Below, piece after piece: positions 55,893 to 64,000 of a DNA stretch of 64,000 nucleotides. The translations under genes and the position numbers were made by a program. The number at the start of each line of letters is the position of its first letter. Position 1 is the stretch's first letter. Location of the stretch: positions 250,805 through 314,804 of the forward strand of contig CAMNUE010000001.1 in the NCBI GenBank assembly GCA_946560065.1, written 5' to 3'. Origin of the DNA: an uncultured bacterium. Lineage in GTDB: Bacteria; Bacillota_I; Bacilli_A; RF39; UBA660. The notes beneath the pieces are model-generated. The model did not search any database, was not told the origin of the DNA, and was given only the letters and a program-made list of their open reading frames with translations.

Positions 55893-56371
55893 AAACACTA
55901 ATAGTTTATTATGGTTATGGTAACCATACAAGAATGATTGCTAATATGATTAAAGAAGAGTTAGGATGTGATATTTTAGAAATAAAACCTAAAATTCCAT
56001 ATTCAGCTGATTATCAAACTGTTGTTGATGAAACAGAAGATAACTTAGAGACTAGAGAAACACCTGAGATAGAAGATATAAATATTGATTTAGGAAATTA
56101 TGACAAAATAATTTTAGGAACACCAGTTTGGTGGTATACAATAACTCCACCAATTAGAACATTCTTAACTACATATGATTTGAGTGGAAAAATAGTAATT
56201 CCTTTCGCAACTAACGCCGGTTGGTTAGGTTCTACATTTGAAGAAATCAAAGAGCTTTGTAAAGGAAAAGTAGAAAATGAACTAAGCATCAAATTTACAA
56301 CAGAACACTCAGAAAACAAACTACTTACTAGTAATAAAGAAATAACCGATTGGATTAATAAAATTAAATAA
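55889..56371 (+). CDS. Flavodoxin-like protein
   Basis: A 160-aa protein with an FMN loop of the type YYGYGNHTRMIANMIKEEL, IILGTPVWWYTITPPIRTFL and IVIPFATNAGW. It is the flavodoxin_4-like class, which probably reduces quinones or acts as an electron carrier. ATG 55889 follows GGAGGAG. It is one of several related flavodoxin genes in the cluster and one of three that are intact. Confidence 0.85.
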   Translation: MKTLIVYYGYGNHTRMIANMIKEELGCDILEIKPKIPYSADYQTVVDETEDNLETRETPEIEDINIDLGNYDKIILGTPVWWYTITPPIRTFLTTYDLSGKIVIPFATNAGWLGSTFEEIKELCKGKVENELSIKFTTEHSENKLLTSNKEITDWINKIK

Positions 56372-56400
56372 AGCTGTGTAAATTAGGAGAAAAATAAATA

Positions 56401-56433
56401 AAACGATGACCATCCAATAATTAGTCATCGTTT
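56401..56433. terminator. Bidirectional terminator
   Basis: AAACGATGAC (56401-56410) pairs with GTCATCGTTT (56424-56433), between convergent genes. Confidence 0.8.
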
Positions 56434-56843
56434 TTTGTTGCAATTAAATTACTATAATATTTCTTTTTTTCAGTTAAAATATCTTCATAAAACTTTTGCT
56501 TCCAATGAATATAATCTATACTTTCTTGTAATTCTTGCTTCTTATGCTCAAGTTCTTTTAATTTCACTTCTAATATTTCTTGTCTATCTGGAATAGAAGA
56601 TTCTCCTTTTAAACATAAGTCAAGATATTCCTTCATCTCAATTATACTCATTCCACAATTCTTTAAACATTGGAGACTTCCAATCCAAGCAATGTCCTTT
56701 TCGTCAAAAACACGATAGTTATTCTTATTTCTTTTTACATTTGGAACAAGACCTTCATTGCAATAAAATTTTAAGGTATCATATGTTAAACCAGTTTTTT
56801 CACAAGCCTGTTTCATTGAATATAATTCTTTAGTTTTCTCCAT
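56421..56843 (-). CDS. MerR-family transcriptional regulator
   Basis: A 140-aa protein. The winged HTH is YSMKQACEKTGLTYDTLKFY, NEGLVPNVKRNKNNYRVFDE, then DIAWIGSLQCLKNCGMSI. The dimerisation coiled coil covers residues 80-125. The only Cys residues of note are in the HTH region and one at 72; no metal-binding Cys pair is seen, so it resembles the aldehyde/quinone/redox-responsive branch (AdhR/NmlR-like). It is divergent from the aldo/keto reductase gene and its 19-bp-spacer promoter, which it probably activates. Confidence 0.88.
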   Translation of the reverse strand: MEKTKELYSMKQACEKTGLTYDTLKFYCNEGLVPNVKRNKNNYRVFDEKDIAWIGSLQCLKNCGMSIIEMKEYLDLCLKGESSIPDRQEILEVKLKELEHKKQELQESIDYIHWKQKFYEDILTEKKKYYSNLIATKNDD

Positions 56844-56877
56844 AATATAGTTACCTCCAAAAAAATAAAAAAATGTA

Positions 56878-56908
56878 TTGACCGAGAGTTACACACGACA
56901 TTTATAAT
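56878..56908 (+). promoter_or_regulatory. Promoter with 19-bp spacer at the merR/reductase divergence
   Basis: TTGACC (56878-56883), a 19-bp spacer and TATAAT (56903-56908). The flanking AAATGT (56871-56876) and its inverted partner ACATTT (56898-56903) form a dyad around the spacer. This is the classic MerR-activated layout. Confidence 0.65.
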
Positions 56909-56955
56909 CGAAGTATACTAAATACAATTTTAGTTGTCAAGAAAGGAATAATAAT

Positions 56956-57846
56956 ATGGAATATGTAAAATTAAATAATGGTGTTGAAATGCCAATCTTA
57001 GGATTCGGTGTTTATCAAATACCAAAAGAGGAAACAAAAAGATGTGTTTTAGATGCTATTGAAGTAGGTTATAGAAGTATCGACACAGCTCAAAGTTACT
57101 TTAATGAAAGTGAAGTAGGGGATGCCATTGTTGAGTGTGGTGTACCCCGAGAAGAATTGTTCATCACTACAAAAGTCTGGATTGATAATTATGGCTATGA
57201 AAAATGTAAAGAATCTGTTTTAGAATCTTTATAGAAATTAAAAACAGACTATCTTGACTTAGTTTTACTACATCAACCATTCAGTGATTATTATGGCGCT
57301 TATCGTGCCTTAGAAGATTTATATGAAGAAGGGAAAATAAAAGCAATCGGAGTATCTAATTTTTACCCAGATAGACTAAGTGACATTTGCTTATTCGAAA
57401 GAAAAGTAATTCCAGCTGTTAACCAAGTAGAAACAAATCCGATTAATGCTCAAGTAAAAGCCCAAGAAAATATGAAGAAATATGGTGTGAAAATCGAAGC
57501 TTGGGCACCATTCGGTGAAGGAAGAAATGGCTTATTCGAAAACGAAACTTTAGTTAATATTGGAAAGAAATATAATAAGAGTGCTGCTCAGGTAATACTT
57601 AGATGGCTAATTCAAAGAGGAATTATTATCGCTTGTAAATCTACTCACAAAGAAAGAATGGAACAAAATTTTAATGTTTTTAATTTCACACTAACAGATG
57701 AAGATATGGCAGAAATAAAAAAATTAGATAGCGCAGAAAGTTTATTCTTTAATCATCAAGATCCATCAATGGTAGAATGGTTTGATAAAATAGTAGTAGA
57801 AAGAAGAGAAAATGAAGATTGCCGTAAAGATAAGAAAAGTTGGTAA
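56956..57846 (+). pseudogene. Aldo/keto reductase with in-frame amber stop
   Basis: It starts behind AGAAAGGA as MEYVKLNNGVEMPILGFGVY with catalytic Asp43, Tyr48 and Lys73. A TAG at 57232-57234 (codon 93) follows. The same frame continues KLKTDYLDLVLLHQPFSDYY with the catalytic His, then IKAIGVSNFYPDRL and IEAWAPFGEG, to a stop at 57846. Family members usually have Lys at the interrupted position, so one base change explains the loss. The next ATG overlaps no stop but follows directly. Confidence 0.82.
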
Positions 57847-57939
57847 ATGAAAGGCTCATTAATAAAAACAATTGGAATAATAGATACAGTAATACTTGTA
57901 ATTTGAATTGAACTAGTTCTAAATACAATAATTGGTTAA
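57847..57939 (+). pseudogene. Remnant of a 30-codon membrane peptide gene
   Basis: It starts immediately after the reductase stop: MKGSLIKTIGIIDTVILVI, a TGA (57904-57906), then IELVLNTIIG. A Trp codon changed to TGA would restore a single membrane helix. The region to 58020 contains two AT-rich hairpins. Low certainty. Confidence 0.35.
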
Positions 57940-58023
57940 TCAAATGCTAAATAGCATTCTTTAAAAGAATGTTATATAATATCTAAATATAATTTAAATT
58001 ATATAATATTTCGAGGTGAAAAT

Positions 58024-58842
58024 ATGAACCAATATTTAATTAGCATTATCATAACTGTATACAATAAGGGAGCAACTTTAAAAAGATGCTTAAATAGCAT
58101 TTTAAAAAACAATGATAAGAATTATGAACTTGTTATTATAAATGATGGAAGTACAGATAGTAGCATAAAAATAATCGAGGAATACAGTAGAATTTATTCT
58201 AATATCAAAGTTTACAATCAAGAACATACTGGAATAGCAGCTATACGAAAAAATATTACTTCTTACATATCTGGGAAATATTTGCTATTTGTTGATGCTG
58301 ATGACACCATTAATGACAAATTGCTTACTAAGCTAAGTAATTGTATAAATACTTATAAACCTGACATTATTAAGTTCGATGTAAATGAAATTAATTCGGT
58401 TAAAGACAAAAACAGATATATGCTAGGTGTAAATAAAATATATAGTACTGGTAAAGAAGCTTTATATGAATGGCATGACTATAATGTACGCTATGGAATG
58501 TTTTGTATGTATTGTTTTAAAAAAGAATTATACGAAAAAAGTATAAAGGATTGGTTTTGTTCTTTAGAATGTTATGAAGACGTTGCCAATATTCCCAAAA
58601 TAATATATTTTTCTAAAAAAATAGTATCTATCGATTATTTAGGTTATAATTATCATCGTAATAAAGGTAGCATAACTAGTAGATACACCAAAGAATATAA
58701 ACTATCACAATTTCAAACAGCTTATGATAATTTATTAGACTTTTTTCAATATCAATTAGGAAAAGATGACAAATTATATCTAAGTATTAAAGATTATTAT
58801 ACTTTTCATTTGAAAAGAAAAATGAAAGAGTTAGATAATTAA
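58024..58842 (+). CDS. Glycosyltransferase family 2
   Basis: A 272-aa GT-A fold enzyme: SIIITVYNKGATLKRCLNSI, LVIINDGSTDSS, LLFVDADDTIND (DxD-type metal site) and a later CYEDVANIPKIIYF. It has no membrane helix. It probably transfers a sugar in surface polysaccharide synthesis; the acceptor is unknown. AGGTGAAA precedes ATG 58024. It stands alone, transcriptionally separate from the redox genes. The 249 bp after it (58843-59091) hold no gene that I can support. Confidence 0.88.
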   Translation: MNQYLISIIITVYNKGATLKRCLNSILKNNDKNYELVIINDGSTDSSIKIIEEYSRIYSNIKVYNQEHTGIAAIRKNITSYISGKYLLFVDADDTINDKLLTKLSNCINTYKPDIIKFDVNEINSVKDKNRYMLGVNKIYSTGKEALYEWHDYNVRYGMFCMYCFKKELYEKSIKDWFCSLECYEDVANIPKIIYFSKKIVSIDYLGYNYHRNKGSITSRYTKEYKLSQFQTAYDNLLDFFQYQLGKDDKLYLSIKDYYTFHLKRKMKELDN

Positions 58843-59091
58843 TTAGCCAAAAGTTATATTTGAAACTAAATATATATTGTCATGATTGCTATCATACTAG
58901 TGAATACATTTATGAAATCCCATGTTTTTATTAGCAAGACAGATATTCTTTTATATATCGACTTAATCTAGCTTAGGTGAAAGTGGCAACTATCTAGAAA
59001 AAAACAAGTTATAGAAGAGAATATATTAAATGGAAATCATTTTAATTCAAGTCCAAATGATAATAATATAAAATAAATAGGAGGAAAATTT

Positions 59092-59817
59092 ATGAATAAA
59101 AGAGCAATGATAGGAATAGTAGCAGTTATACTAATTGCTATAGTAGGAGTAGGAGGACATTTCTTATTAAATGGAAAAAGTAATACTCCAACAAAGACAA
59201 CAGAACCAGAAGAAAAAGTAACAGTAGGAGATGGTAATACTAAAATTGATGCCAACGGTAAGAAGGTATTAGTAGTATATTTCTCAGTACCAGAAACTGA
59301 TGATGCTAAGAAGAAAATGACTACTGAAGAAGAAAATAGTGCAATTGTAGTAGATGGAAAGGTTTTAGGTAACACTCAATATGCAGCCATGTTGATTAGT
59401 GAAAATACTGGTGCTGATATTTATAGAATCGAACCTAAAACACCATACACAACAAATCATAAAGATTTGATAGATCAAGCAAGCAAAGAACAAGACGAAG
59501 ATGCTCGTCCAGAAATAAAAGACAAAATAAGTAATTTTGATGATTATGACATAATTTATGTAGGCTATCCAATTTGCTGGAGCGATATGCCTCAAATTAT
59601 GTACATATTCTTTGAGTTATATGACTTTTCTGGGAAAACAGTTATTCCATTCTCAACTCATGGAGGTTCAAGATTAGCTGGAACTGTAAGTACAATCAAA
59701 AATAAATTAAGCAGTGCAACAGTAGAAGAAAATGCTTTCACAATGTCTCGAAACAATATGGAAAGAGTCCCAAAAGAAATTGAAGCTTGGCTAAAAGAAA
59801 TTGGAACAATTGAATAG
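59092..59817 (+). CDS. Membrane-anchored or secreted flavodoxin-like protein
   Basis: A 241-aa protein. There is a membrane helix at 5-26, a Thr/Glu-rich spacer to 55, then the flavodoxin fold: KVLVVYFSVPETDD, YAAMLISENTGADIYRIEPK, DIIYVGYPICWSDMPQIMYI, IPFSTHGGSRLAGTVSTI. It probably works in extracytoplasmic electron transfer or quinone reduction. AGGAGGA precedes the ATG. It is followed by the remains of another flavodoxin gene. Confidence 0.85.
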   Translation: MNKRAMIGIVAVILIAIVGVGGHFLLNGKSNTPTKTTEPEEKVTVGDGNTKIDANGKKVLVVYFSVPETDDAKKKMTTEEENSAIVVDGKVLGNTQYAAMLISENTGADIYRIEPKTPYTTNHKDLIDQASKEQDEDARPEIKDKISNFDDYDIIYVGYPICWSDMPQIMYIFFELYDFSGKTVIPFSTHGGSRLAGTVSTIKNKLSSATVEENAFTMSRNNMERVPKEIEAWLKEIGTIE

Positions 59818-59831
59818 AAAGGAAGCTATCC

Positions 59832-60511
59832 ATGAATAAAAAGTAATAATAATTGCAATTGTCGTTGCAATAATATTAGTTACTTGTGCTGGAACTTCTT
59901 TCCTTTTTAATAAGAGTAACGATACTGGACTAGATAACAACATTAAAAATGAGAACAAGAAAAAATGAACCAGAATGATTGATTTAGAAAGTAGTAAAGT
60001 TTTAGTAACTTATTTTTCAGAGACAGGAAATACTCAAAAACTAGCTAAATTAATCTCTGATGAAGTTGGAGGAGACTTTAGAAAAATAGAAACTGTTAAA
60101 TCATATCCAGTTAAAAATATAAGTTTTATAATAACATCTAGCTTATCGCTTATTTTTGGTATACTATCAAGTGAAGATATCTTAAGCTTTTTAAATATAA
60201 GAAATCTTCAAATAATTAAATTTCATAAAATGATTTCGTATATAAGTTTAGTTTTAGTTGGTCTTCATTTAGGTATCAATCTAAACATCATGATAATTAA
60301 GATTCAAAGATTAATTAAGAACAGAGTACTTTTAAATTTAATTAGAGTTCCAATTATAATGTATGGAGTATATTCTTTCTGTAAACATGATATTATAAAA
60401 CATATTACAGGATATTATGAATTTGCTTTTAGTGATTGTATCTTTATTGTAAATTTTATAAGATACACAAGCATCATTCTAGCAAGTTCTTTAATTACAA
60501 ATTATATATAA
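59832..60511 (+). pseudogene. Flavodoxin remnant fused to part of a DUF4405-like membrane protein
   Basis: ATG 59832 (behind AAAGGAAG) stops after four codons. A shifted frame encodes a signal helix (VIIIAIVVAIILVTCAGT). After a TGA, another frame gives the flavodoxin start VLVTYFSETGNTQKLAKLIS for about 45 residues. From about 60110 the frame switches identity to a multi-helix membrane protein (HKMISYISLVLVGLHLGIN, typical of DUF4405). This is best explained by a deletion joining two genes plus frameshifts. An open frame from 59975 to 60511 remains but is unlikely to be functional. Confidence 0.65.
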
Positions 60512-60538
60512 TATGACCACCAAAAAAGGAGAAAGATA

Positions 60539-61060
60539 ATGAGTAATGATGAAAATCATAGAAATAAAAAAAGTATTGTTATTTATTTTAGTAGAGCTGA
60601 TGAAAATTATGCAGTAGGCTACATTGACAAAGGAAATACTGAAGTAATCGCCGAATATATAAGTGAACTAACTAATGCCGATATGTTTAAAGTAGAGCCA
60701 GCTAATCCTTATTCAAAAGACTATGATACTTGTATCCAAGAAGCCGAAGAAAGACAATCAAAACATGACGCTCCAATTACCAAATGTCTTCCAGATTTAA
60801 AAAACTATGAAGTTATATATATTGGTTCCCCAGTATATTGGAACATTATGCCAGAAGAAATGGTTACTGCCTTAAAAGAAATTGACTTTAATGACAAAGT
60901 AATTAGACTTTTTGTTACACACGAGGGCTCAGGCCTAGGTGAAATTCCAGAACAAATCAAGAATATCTGTAGAGGAGCAGAGGTGCTTGACGGACTTACT
61001 ATTCGAGGGGCATTGGTTAATACTTCAAAAGACAAAGTAATAAATTGGATTAAAAAATAG
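60539..61060 (+). CDS. Flavodoxin-like protein
   Basis: A 173-aa protein with IVIYFSRADENYAVGYIDKG, then NTEVIAEYISELTNADMFKV, YIGSPVYWNIMPEEMVTAL and FVTHEGSGLGEIPEQIKNIC. The pattern YxxGxxxKGNTE is typical of flavodoxin_4 proteins in gut Firmicutes. AAAGGAGA precedes the ATG. It is followed 15 nt later by a cupin gene. Confidence 0.87.
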   Translation: MSNDENHRNKKSIVIYFSRADENYAVGYIDKGNTEVIAEYISELTNADMFKVEPANPYSKDYDTCIQEAEERQSKHDAPITKCLPDLKNYEVIYIGSPVYWNIMPEEMVTALKEIDFNDKVIRLFVTHEGSGLGEIPEQIKNICRGAEVLDGLTIRGALVNTSKDKVINWIKK

Positions 61061-61075
61061 AGAGAAGGTAATATC

Positions 61076-61540
61076 ATGAATAAAGAACAATTTGATAAAG
61101 ACAATGTATTTGGATTAGGAAACTTCAATGAAGGATTTAAAGAGTATTTTAGTGGAGAATCTTTCTTAAATCCGCTAACAAATCCTAAAGAGTGTCCATT
61201 ATTTTTAGCAAATGTAACATTTGAACCAGGTTGTAGAAATAATTGGCACATTCATCACGCAAAAAGCGGAGGAGGACAACTGTTAATTTGTACAGCAGGA
61301 GAAGGTTGGTATCAGGAAGAAGGTAAAGAAGCAATTAGCTTAAAACCAGGAGTAGTAATCACAATCCCAGCTAATGTTAAACATTGGCATGGAGCAAAAA
61401 AAGATTCTTGGTTTAGTCATATTGCGATTGAAGTGCCAGGAGAAGATACATCTAACGAATGGTTAGAACCAGTAAGTGATGAAGAATACGATAAGTTAGG
61501 AGGCACAAAATGGAAAAATCAGTTGTTTATGTTTCCATGA
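61076..61540 (+). CDS. Cupin-domain protein
   Basis: A 154-aa single beta-barrel. The metal motif is WHIHHAKSGGGQLLICTAGE (His ligands and Glu region) and the second motif PANVKHWHGAKKDSWFSHIA. It is often found with carboxymuconolactone decarboxylase-like and flavodoxin genes and may be a small dioxygenase or isomerase. It is in an operon with the flavodoxin upstream; the next gene overlaps its end. Confidence 0.87.
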   Translation: MNKEQFDKDNVFGLGNFNEGFKEYFSGESFLNPLTNPKECPLFLANVTFEPGCRNNWHIHHAKSGGGQLLICTAGEGWYQEEGKEAISLKPGVVITIPANVKHWHGAKKDSWFSHIAIEVPGEDTSNEWLEPVSDEEYDKLGGTKWKNQLFMFP

Positions 61541-61932
61541 GAGATGATAATAATTATGATTGTAGCTATGCAATTGTAACAAAAGCGAAAAATAAAATTC
61601 AAAAAAGTGTAATTATTATTCTTAAAGATCTAGAATGTGGTGTTTTTGACTATGAGAAGTTTAAACTTACTGAAGATTTAAGATTTTTATTATTAAAACA
61701 ATATGATAATAGTGATTATGCTTTAAAGGATTTTTATAAAATAGTAGGAAAAATGTGTCATAAAAATATAGAAAGTAAATACTTTTTAAATCATAAAGAA
61801 GAATACAATAGAATAAAATTTGTAGATTTTCAAACAGAGACTATGGATTTTGATTATAATGATGAAAAATTATTTTTTAGATATAATTCTTTCCTAAAAT
61901 TTGTAGAAGAAAAAAGAAGGCTCATTAAATAA
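61510..61932 (+). CDS. Hypothetical protein overlapping the cupin gene
   Basis: A 140-aa soluble protein. AGGAGG (61498-61503) lies 6 nt before ATG 61510, inside the cupin gene, giving a 31-nt overlap and likely coupling. It is Lys-, Asp- and Phe-rich, with no known motif. Confidence 0.6.
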   Translation: MEKSVVYVSMRDDNNYDCSYAIVTKAKNKIQKSVIIILKDLECGVFDYEKFKLTEDLRFLLLKQYDNSDYALKDFYKIVGKMCHKNIESKYFLNHKEEYNRIKFVDFQTETMDFDYNDEKLFFRYNSFLKFVEEKRRLIK

Positions 61933-62028
61933 TATATGGTCTCATAAATACAAGCCTCTTATCGAGAAGAGAGTATAATAAATTGAAATAGTAAGACACA
62001 TGTTTTGCTATTTTTTTAGTTATGCGAA

Positions 62029-62080
62029 AAAAATATGAAGCATGGTTTGTTAGTAGAAAAATATGAAGCTATGATATAAT
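62029..62080 (+). promoter_or_regulatory. Direct repeats and -10 box before the UvrA-like gene
   Basis: AAAAATATGAAGC occurs at 62029-62041 and AAAAATATGAAGC again at 62057-62069, one 28-bp step apart. TATAAT follows at 62075-62080. The -35 box is poor (TTGTTA, spacer too long), so the repeats may bind an activator or repressor. Confidence 0.45.
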
Positions 62081-62114
62081 AAGACTATCAATTTACTTAA
62101 GGGGTGATTTATTA

Positions 62115-64000
62115 ATGAATGATATCTTAATAGAAGAAAGTAACGATTTTAATAAAATTAAAATTATTAATGCCAAGGAAAATAATCTTAAAAATATCTC
62201 ACTCGAATTAGAAAAACATAAGTTTAATGTTGTTACTGGTGTATCAGGAAGTGGAAAATCATCATTAGTTTTTGATTGTATCTATGCCATGGCTCAGACA
62301 TCTTTTTATGAAACTTTATCGACTTATATAACAAAAAATCTTCCTAAAGTTAGTAAACCAAATGTAGAAAAGATTATTAATTTATCACCTTGCGTAGTAG
62401 TAGAACAAAAAAAGCTTGGGACCAATCCTAGAAGCACGGTTGGAACCTATACAGAAATTTATACTTATTTAAGACTATTATATTCAAGAGTGGGTTATCC
62501 TATCTATGATAGTAGTCATTTTTCCTTCAATACCGCTAAAGGTGCTTGCCGAAAATGTGGAGGTTTAGGAGTAGAATTAATAATAGATTTGTCAAAGTTA
62601 ATTGATTTTAATCTATCTTTGAATGAAGGAGCTATTAAACACCGAACTTGGAAAGTAGGTTCCAGATATTTTAATATTCAAAAATCAACAGGCTATTTTG
62701 ATATGGATAAGAAACTTAAAGATTATTCAGAAGAAGAATTGAATTTACTTCTATATAAGGAAACAACATCTTTTATGAATGAAAATGAAGGCTTTGTTCA
62801 AAATTGGTCTTATGAAGGAATTGTAAGTAGATTAATTAAACGTCAATCTGATTCTAGAGGATTGCAAATAAATGATTATGATCGAGAATTCTTTAAAGAA
62901 GCAGAATGTTCTCTCTGTGGTGGTTCCAGATTAAATGCTACTGCCTTAAGTGTAAAAGTTCATGGAAAAACTTTAAAAGATATTTTAAAATTAGAAATAG
63001 TTGACTTATATGATTTTATCTCAACAATAGATGAAGTACAAGCTAGTGAGATAGTTTTTAAGATGGCAAAAGATTTAAAAAAATTAATTGATTTAGGTAT
63101 TGGATATTTAACATTAAATAGAGGTATTGGTACACTATCTGGAGGAGAGGCTCAAAAAATCAAATTAGCCAAAAGTATGAATAACACTTTAAATGAACTT
63201 ATTTATATTATGGACGAACCTAGTTTAGGTTTTCATAGTAGAGATGTCAATAAAATAATCCACTCTATAAAAAATATTGTTGCAAACAACAATACAGCTA
63301 TCATTGTTGAACATAATAGAGAAGTGATAAATAGTGCAGACAATATTATTGATATTGGTCCAGAATCTGGAACAAATGGCGGAATGGTAGTTTATAATGG
63401 AAAACTTGATGGGATATTAGAAAACACCAATTCCATAACAGGTAAATATTTAAAATTAAAAAAGCAACTTGGTAAAACAACAAAACCAATTAAAAGTTTC
63501 TATGAAGTAAAAGACATTAATATAAACAATATAAAAGATTTAGATATAAAAATTCCATATCAAGCATTAACATGTATTACTGGAGTGTCAGGGAGCGGAA
63601 AGTCATCTTTAATTAAATATTTAATTAAGAATGATGATAAAATTATAAAAATTGGCAAAGAAAATATCGGCTTAAACAGTAGAAGTAATGTCGCAACATA
63701 TACTAAAACGTTCGACATTATTAGAGAAATATTTTCAAAAGAAAATAATGTACCATCAAGTTTCTTTAGTTTCAATTCAACAGGTGCTTGTGAAAACTGT
63801 GGTGGTTCTGGAATAATAAAAATGGATATGCACTTTTTAGGAGATGTTAAGCAAGTATGTGAAATTTGTCATGGAAAAAGATATAAAAAAGAAGTTTTAA
63901 ATTATTTATATAAAAATAAAAATATAAATGATATCTTAGAAATGACTATTTTAGAAGCTTTAGATTTTTTTACCAATAACGAGATAAAGAATAGATTAGA
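62115..64000 (+). CDS. UvrA-like ABC ATPase without the UvrB-binding region (partial, 3' end outside window)
   Basis: ATG 62115 follows GGGGTGAT and the frame is open to the window end (628 codons). The first half has Walker A GVSGSGKSS (about 43-51), a CxxC zinc motif (ACRKCGGLG, about 145), its partner CSLCGGSRLN (about 266), the signature LSGGEAQKIKLA (about 342) and IMDEPSLGFHSRDV. The second half starts with GVSGSGKSSLIKYL and the zinc-finger pairs CENCGGSG and CEICHGKRY. The distance from Walker A to the zinc motif is about 120 residues shorter than in repair UvrA, matching loss of the UvrB-binding domain. Members of this class often accompany drug-resistance genes or have unknown roles. 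Confidence 0.85.
   Translation, partial: MNDILIEESNDFNKIKIINAKENNLKNISLELEKHKFNVVTGVSGSGKSSLVFDCIYAMAQTSFYETLSTYITKNLPKVSKPNVEKIINLSPCVVVEQKKLGTNPRSTVGTYTEIYTYLRLLYSRVGYPIYDSSHFSFNTAKGACRKCGGLGVELIIDLSKLIDFNLSLNEGAIKHRTWKVGSRYFNIQKSTGYFDMDKKLKDYSEEELNLLLYKETTSFMNENEGFVQNWSYEGIVSRLIKRQSDSRGLQINDYDREFFKEAECSLCGGSRLNATALSVKVHGKTLKDILKLEIVDLYDFISTIDEVQASEIVFKMAKDLKKLIDLGIGYLTLNRGIGTLSGGEAQKIKLAKSMNNTLNELIYIMDEPSLGFHSRDVNKIIHSIKNIVANNNTAIIVEHNREVINSADNIIDIGPESGTNGGMVVYNGKLDGILENTNSITGKYLKLKKQLGKTTKPIKSFYEVKDININNIKDLDIKIPYQALTCITGVSGSGKSSLIKYLIKNDDKIIKIGKENIGLNSRSNVATYTKTFDIIREIFSKENNVPSSFFSFNSTGACENCGGSGIIKMDMHFLGDVKQVCEICHGKRYKKEVLNYLYKNKNINDILEMTILEALDFFTNNEIKNRL

Noticed and set aside
54572-57234. 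In-frame TAG codons as a recoded amino acid (for example pyrrolysine)
   Set aside because: TAG ends many intact genes in the window (both large recombinases, uvrC, two flavodoxin-type genes), and the affected families do not have a special residue at these positions. Point mutation is simpler.
57847-57939. TGA as Trp (Mycoplasma code)
   Set aside because: Full-length proteins here use TGG for Trp and show no internal TGA, and TGA serves as a stop (first XRE gene). The Mollicutes-type code does not apply.
1-64000. CRISPR array or cas genes
   Set aside because: No regularly spaced short repeats and no Cas-like proteins were seen. The repeats present are two long intragenic pairs, the palindromes, and a pair of 13-bp direct repeats before the UvrA-like gene.

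Overview
The window reads as a chromosome segment of a low-GC, Gram-positive bacterium of the Bacilli, probably from the Erysipelotrichia/RF39 neighbourhood beside the Mollicutes. The evidence is the strong AT bias, standard genetic code use (TGG for Trp; TAA, TAG and TGA all act as stops), Shine-Dalgarno sites of the GGAGG/GGTGAT type, and Bacillus-like gene order: tkt-sirA-like-yneF, uvrC-mutL, and rpsT beside gpr-spoIIP. The gpr, spoIIP and sirA-like genes suggest an endospore former with a streamlined genome. This taxonomic placement is inference.

Region 1 (1-7748) is the right part of an integrated mobile element. It carries a membrane-anchored pseudo-receiver fragment, two near-identical XRE regulators behind a shared palindromic operator, a third HTH protein, a sigma-like factor behind an intrinsic terminator, an untranslated 245-nt stretch that folds into six consecutive hairpins, a MazF-type toxin, and three tandem serine recombinases. 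The third recombinase has Ala at the catalytic Ser position. The element ends inside a GNAT acetyltransferase gene, of which only the 3' part remains.

Region 2 (8148-38742) is mostly core genome: a DUF3419-like protein, an AAA-CYTH fusion, a P-type cation ATPase, transketolase, dCMP deaminase, uvrC, mutL, miaA, a secreted transglutaminase-like protein, rpsT, gpr, spoIIP, a lipoprotein resembling metal-binding proteins, yidD, rnc, an apparently inactive RNase J, and tRNA-Arg(CCT). Several lineage-specific helical proteins of unknown role lie between them. A standalone CHC2 zinc-finger protein follows the tRNA.

Region 3 (38756-51436) is the most unusual part. Two giant proteins without signal peptides (1272 and 1006 aa) combine BspA-type leucine-rich repeats with a shared C-terminal module of about 620 aa. 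They are transcribed divergently from a tight operon of a two-repeat protein, a vWA protein with a roughly 400-residue Ser/Asn/Glu/Gln-rich linker, a MoxR-like AAA+ ATPase and an ankyrin-repeat protein. This looks like an undescribed six-gene MoxR/vWA system with LRR proteins as sensor, client or effector.

Region 4 (51513-64000) holds csaA-like and folD genes, small membrane proteins and a lipoprotein. It then has a redox cluster of flavodoxin-like proteins, an aldo/keto reductase, an alpha/beta hydrolase and a cupin around a MerR-family regulator; several of these genes carry single disabling mutations. Two promoters there have the 19-bp spacer typical of MerR targets. The window ends inside a UvrA-like ABC ATPase gene that lacks the UvrB-binding region.
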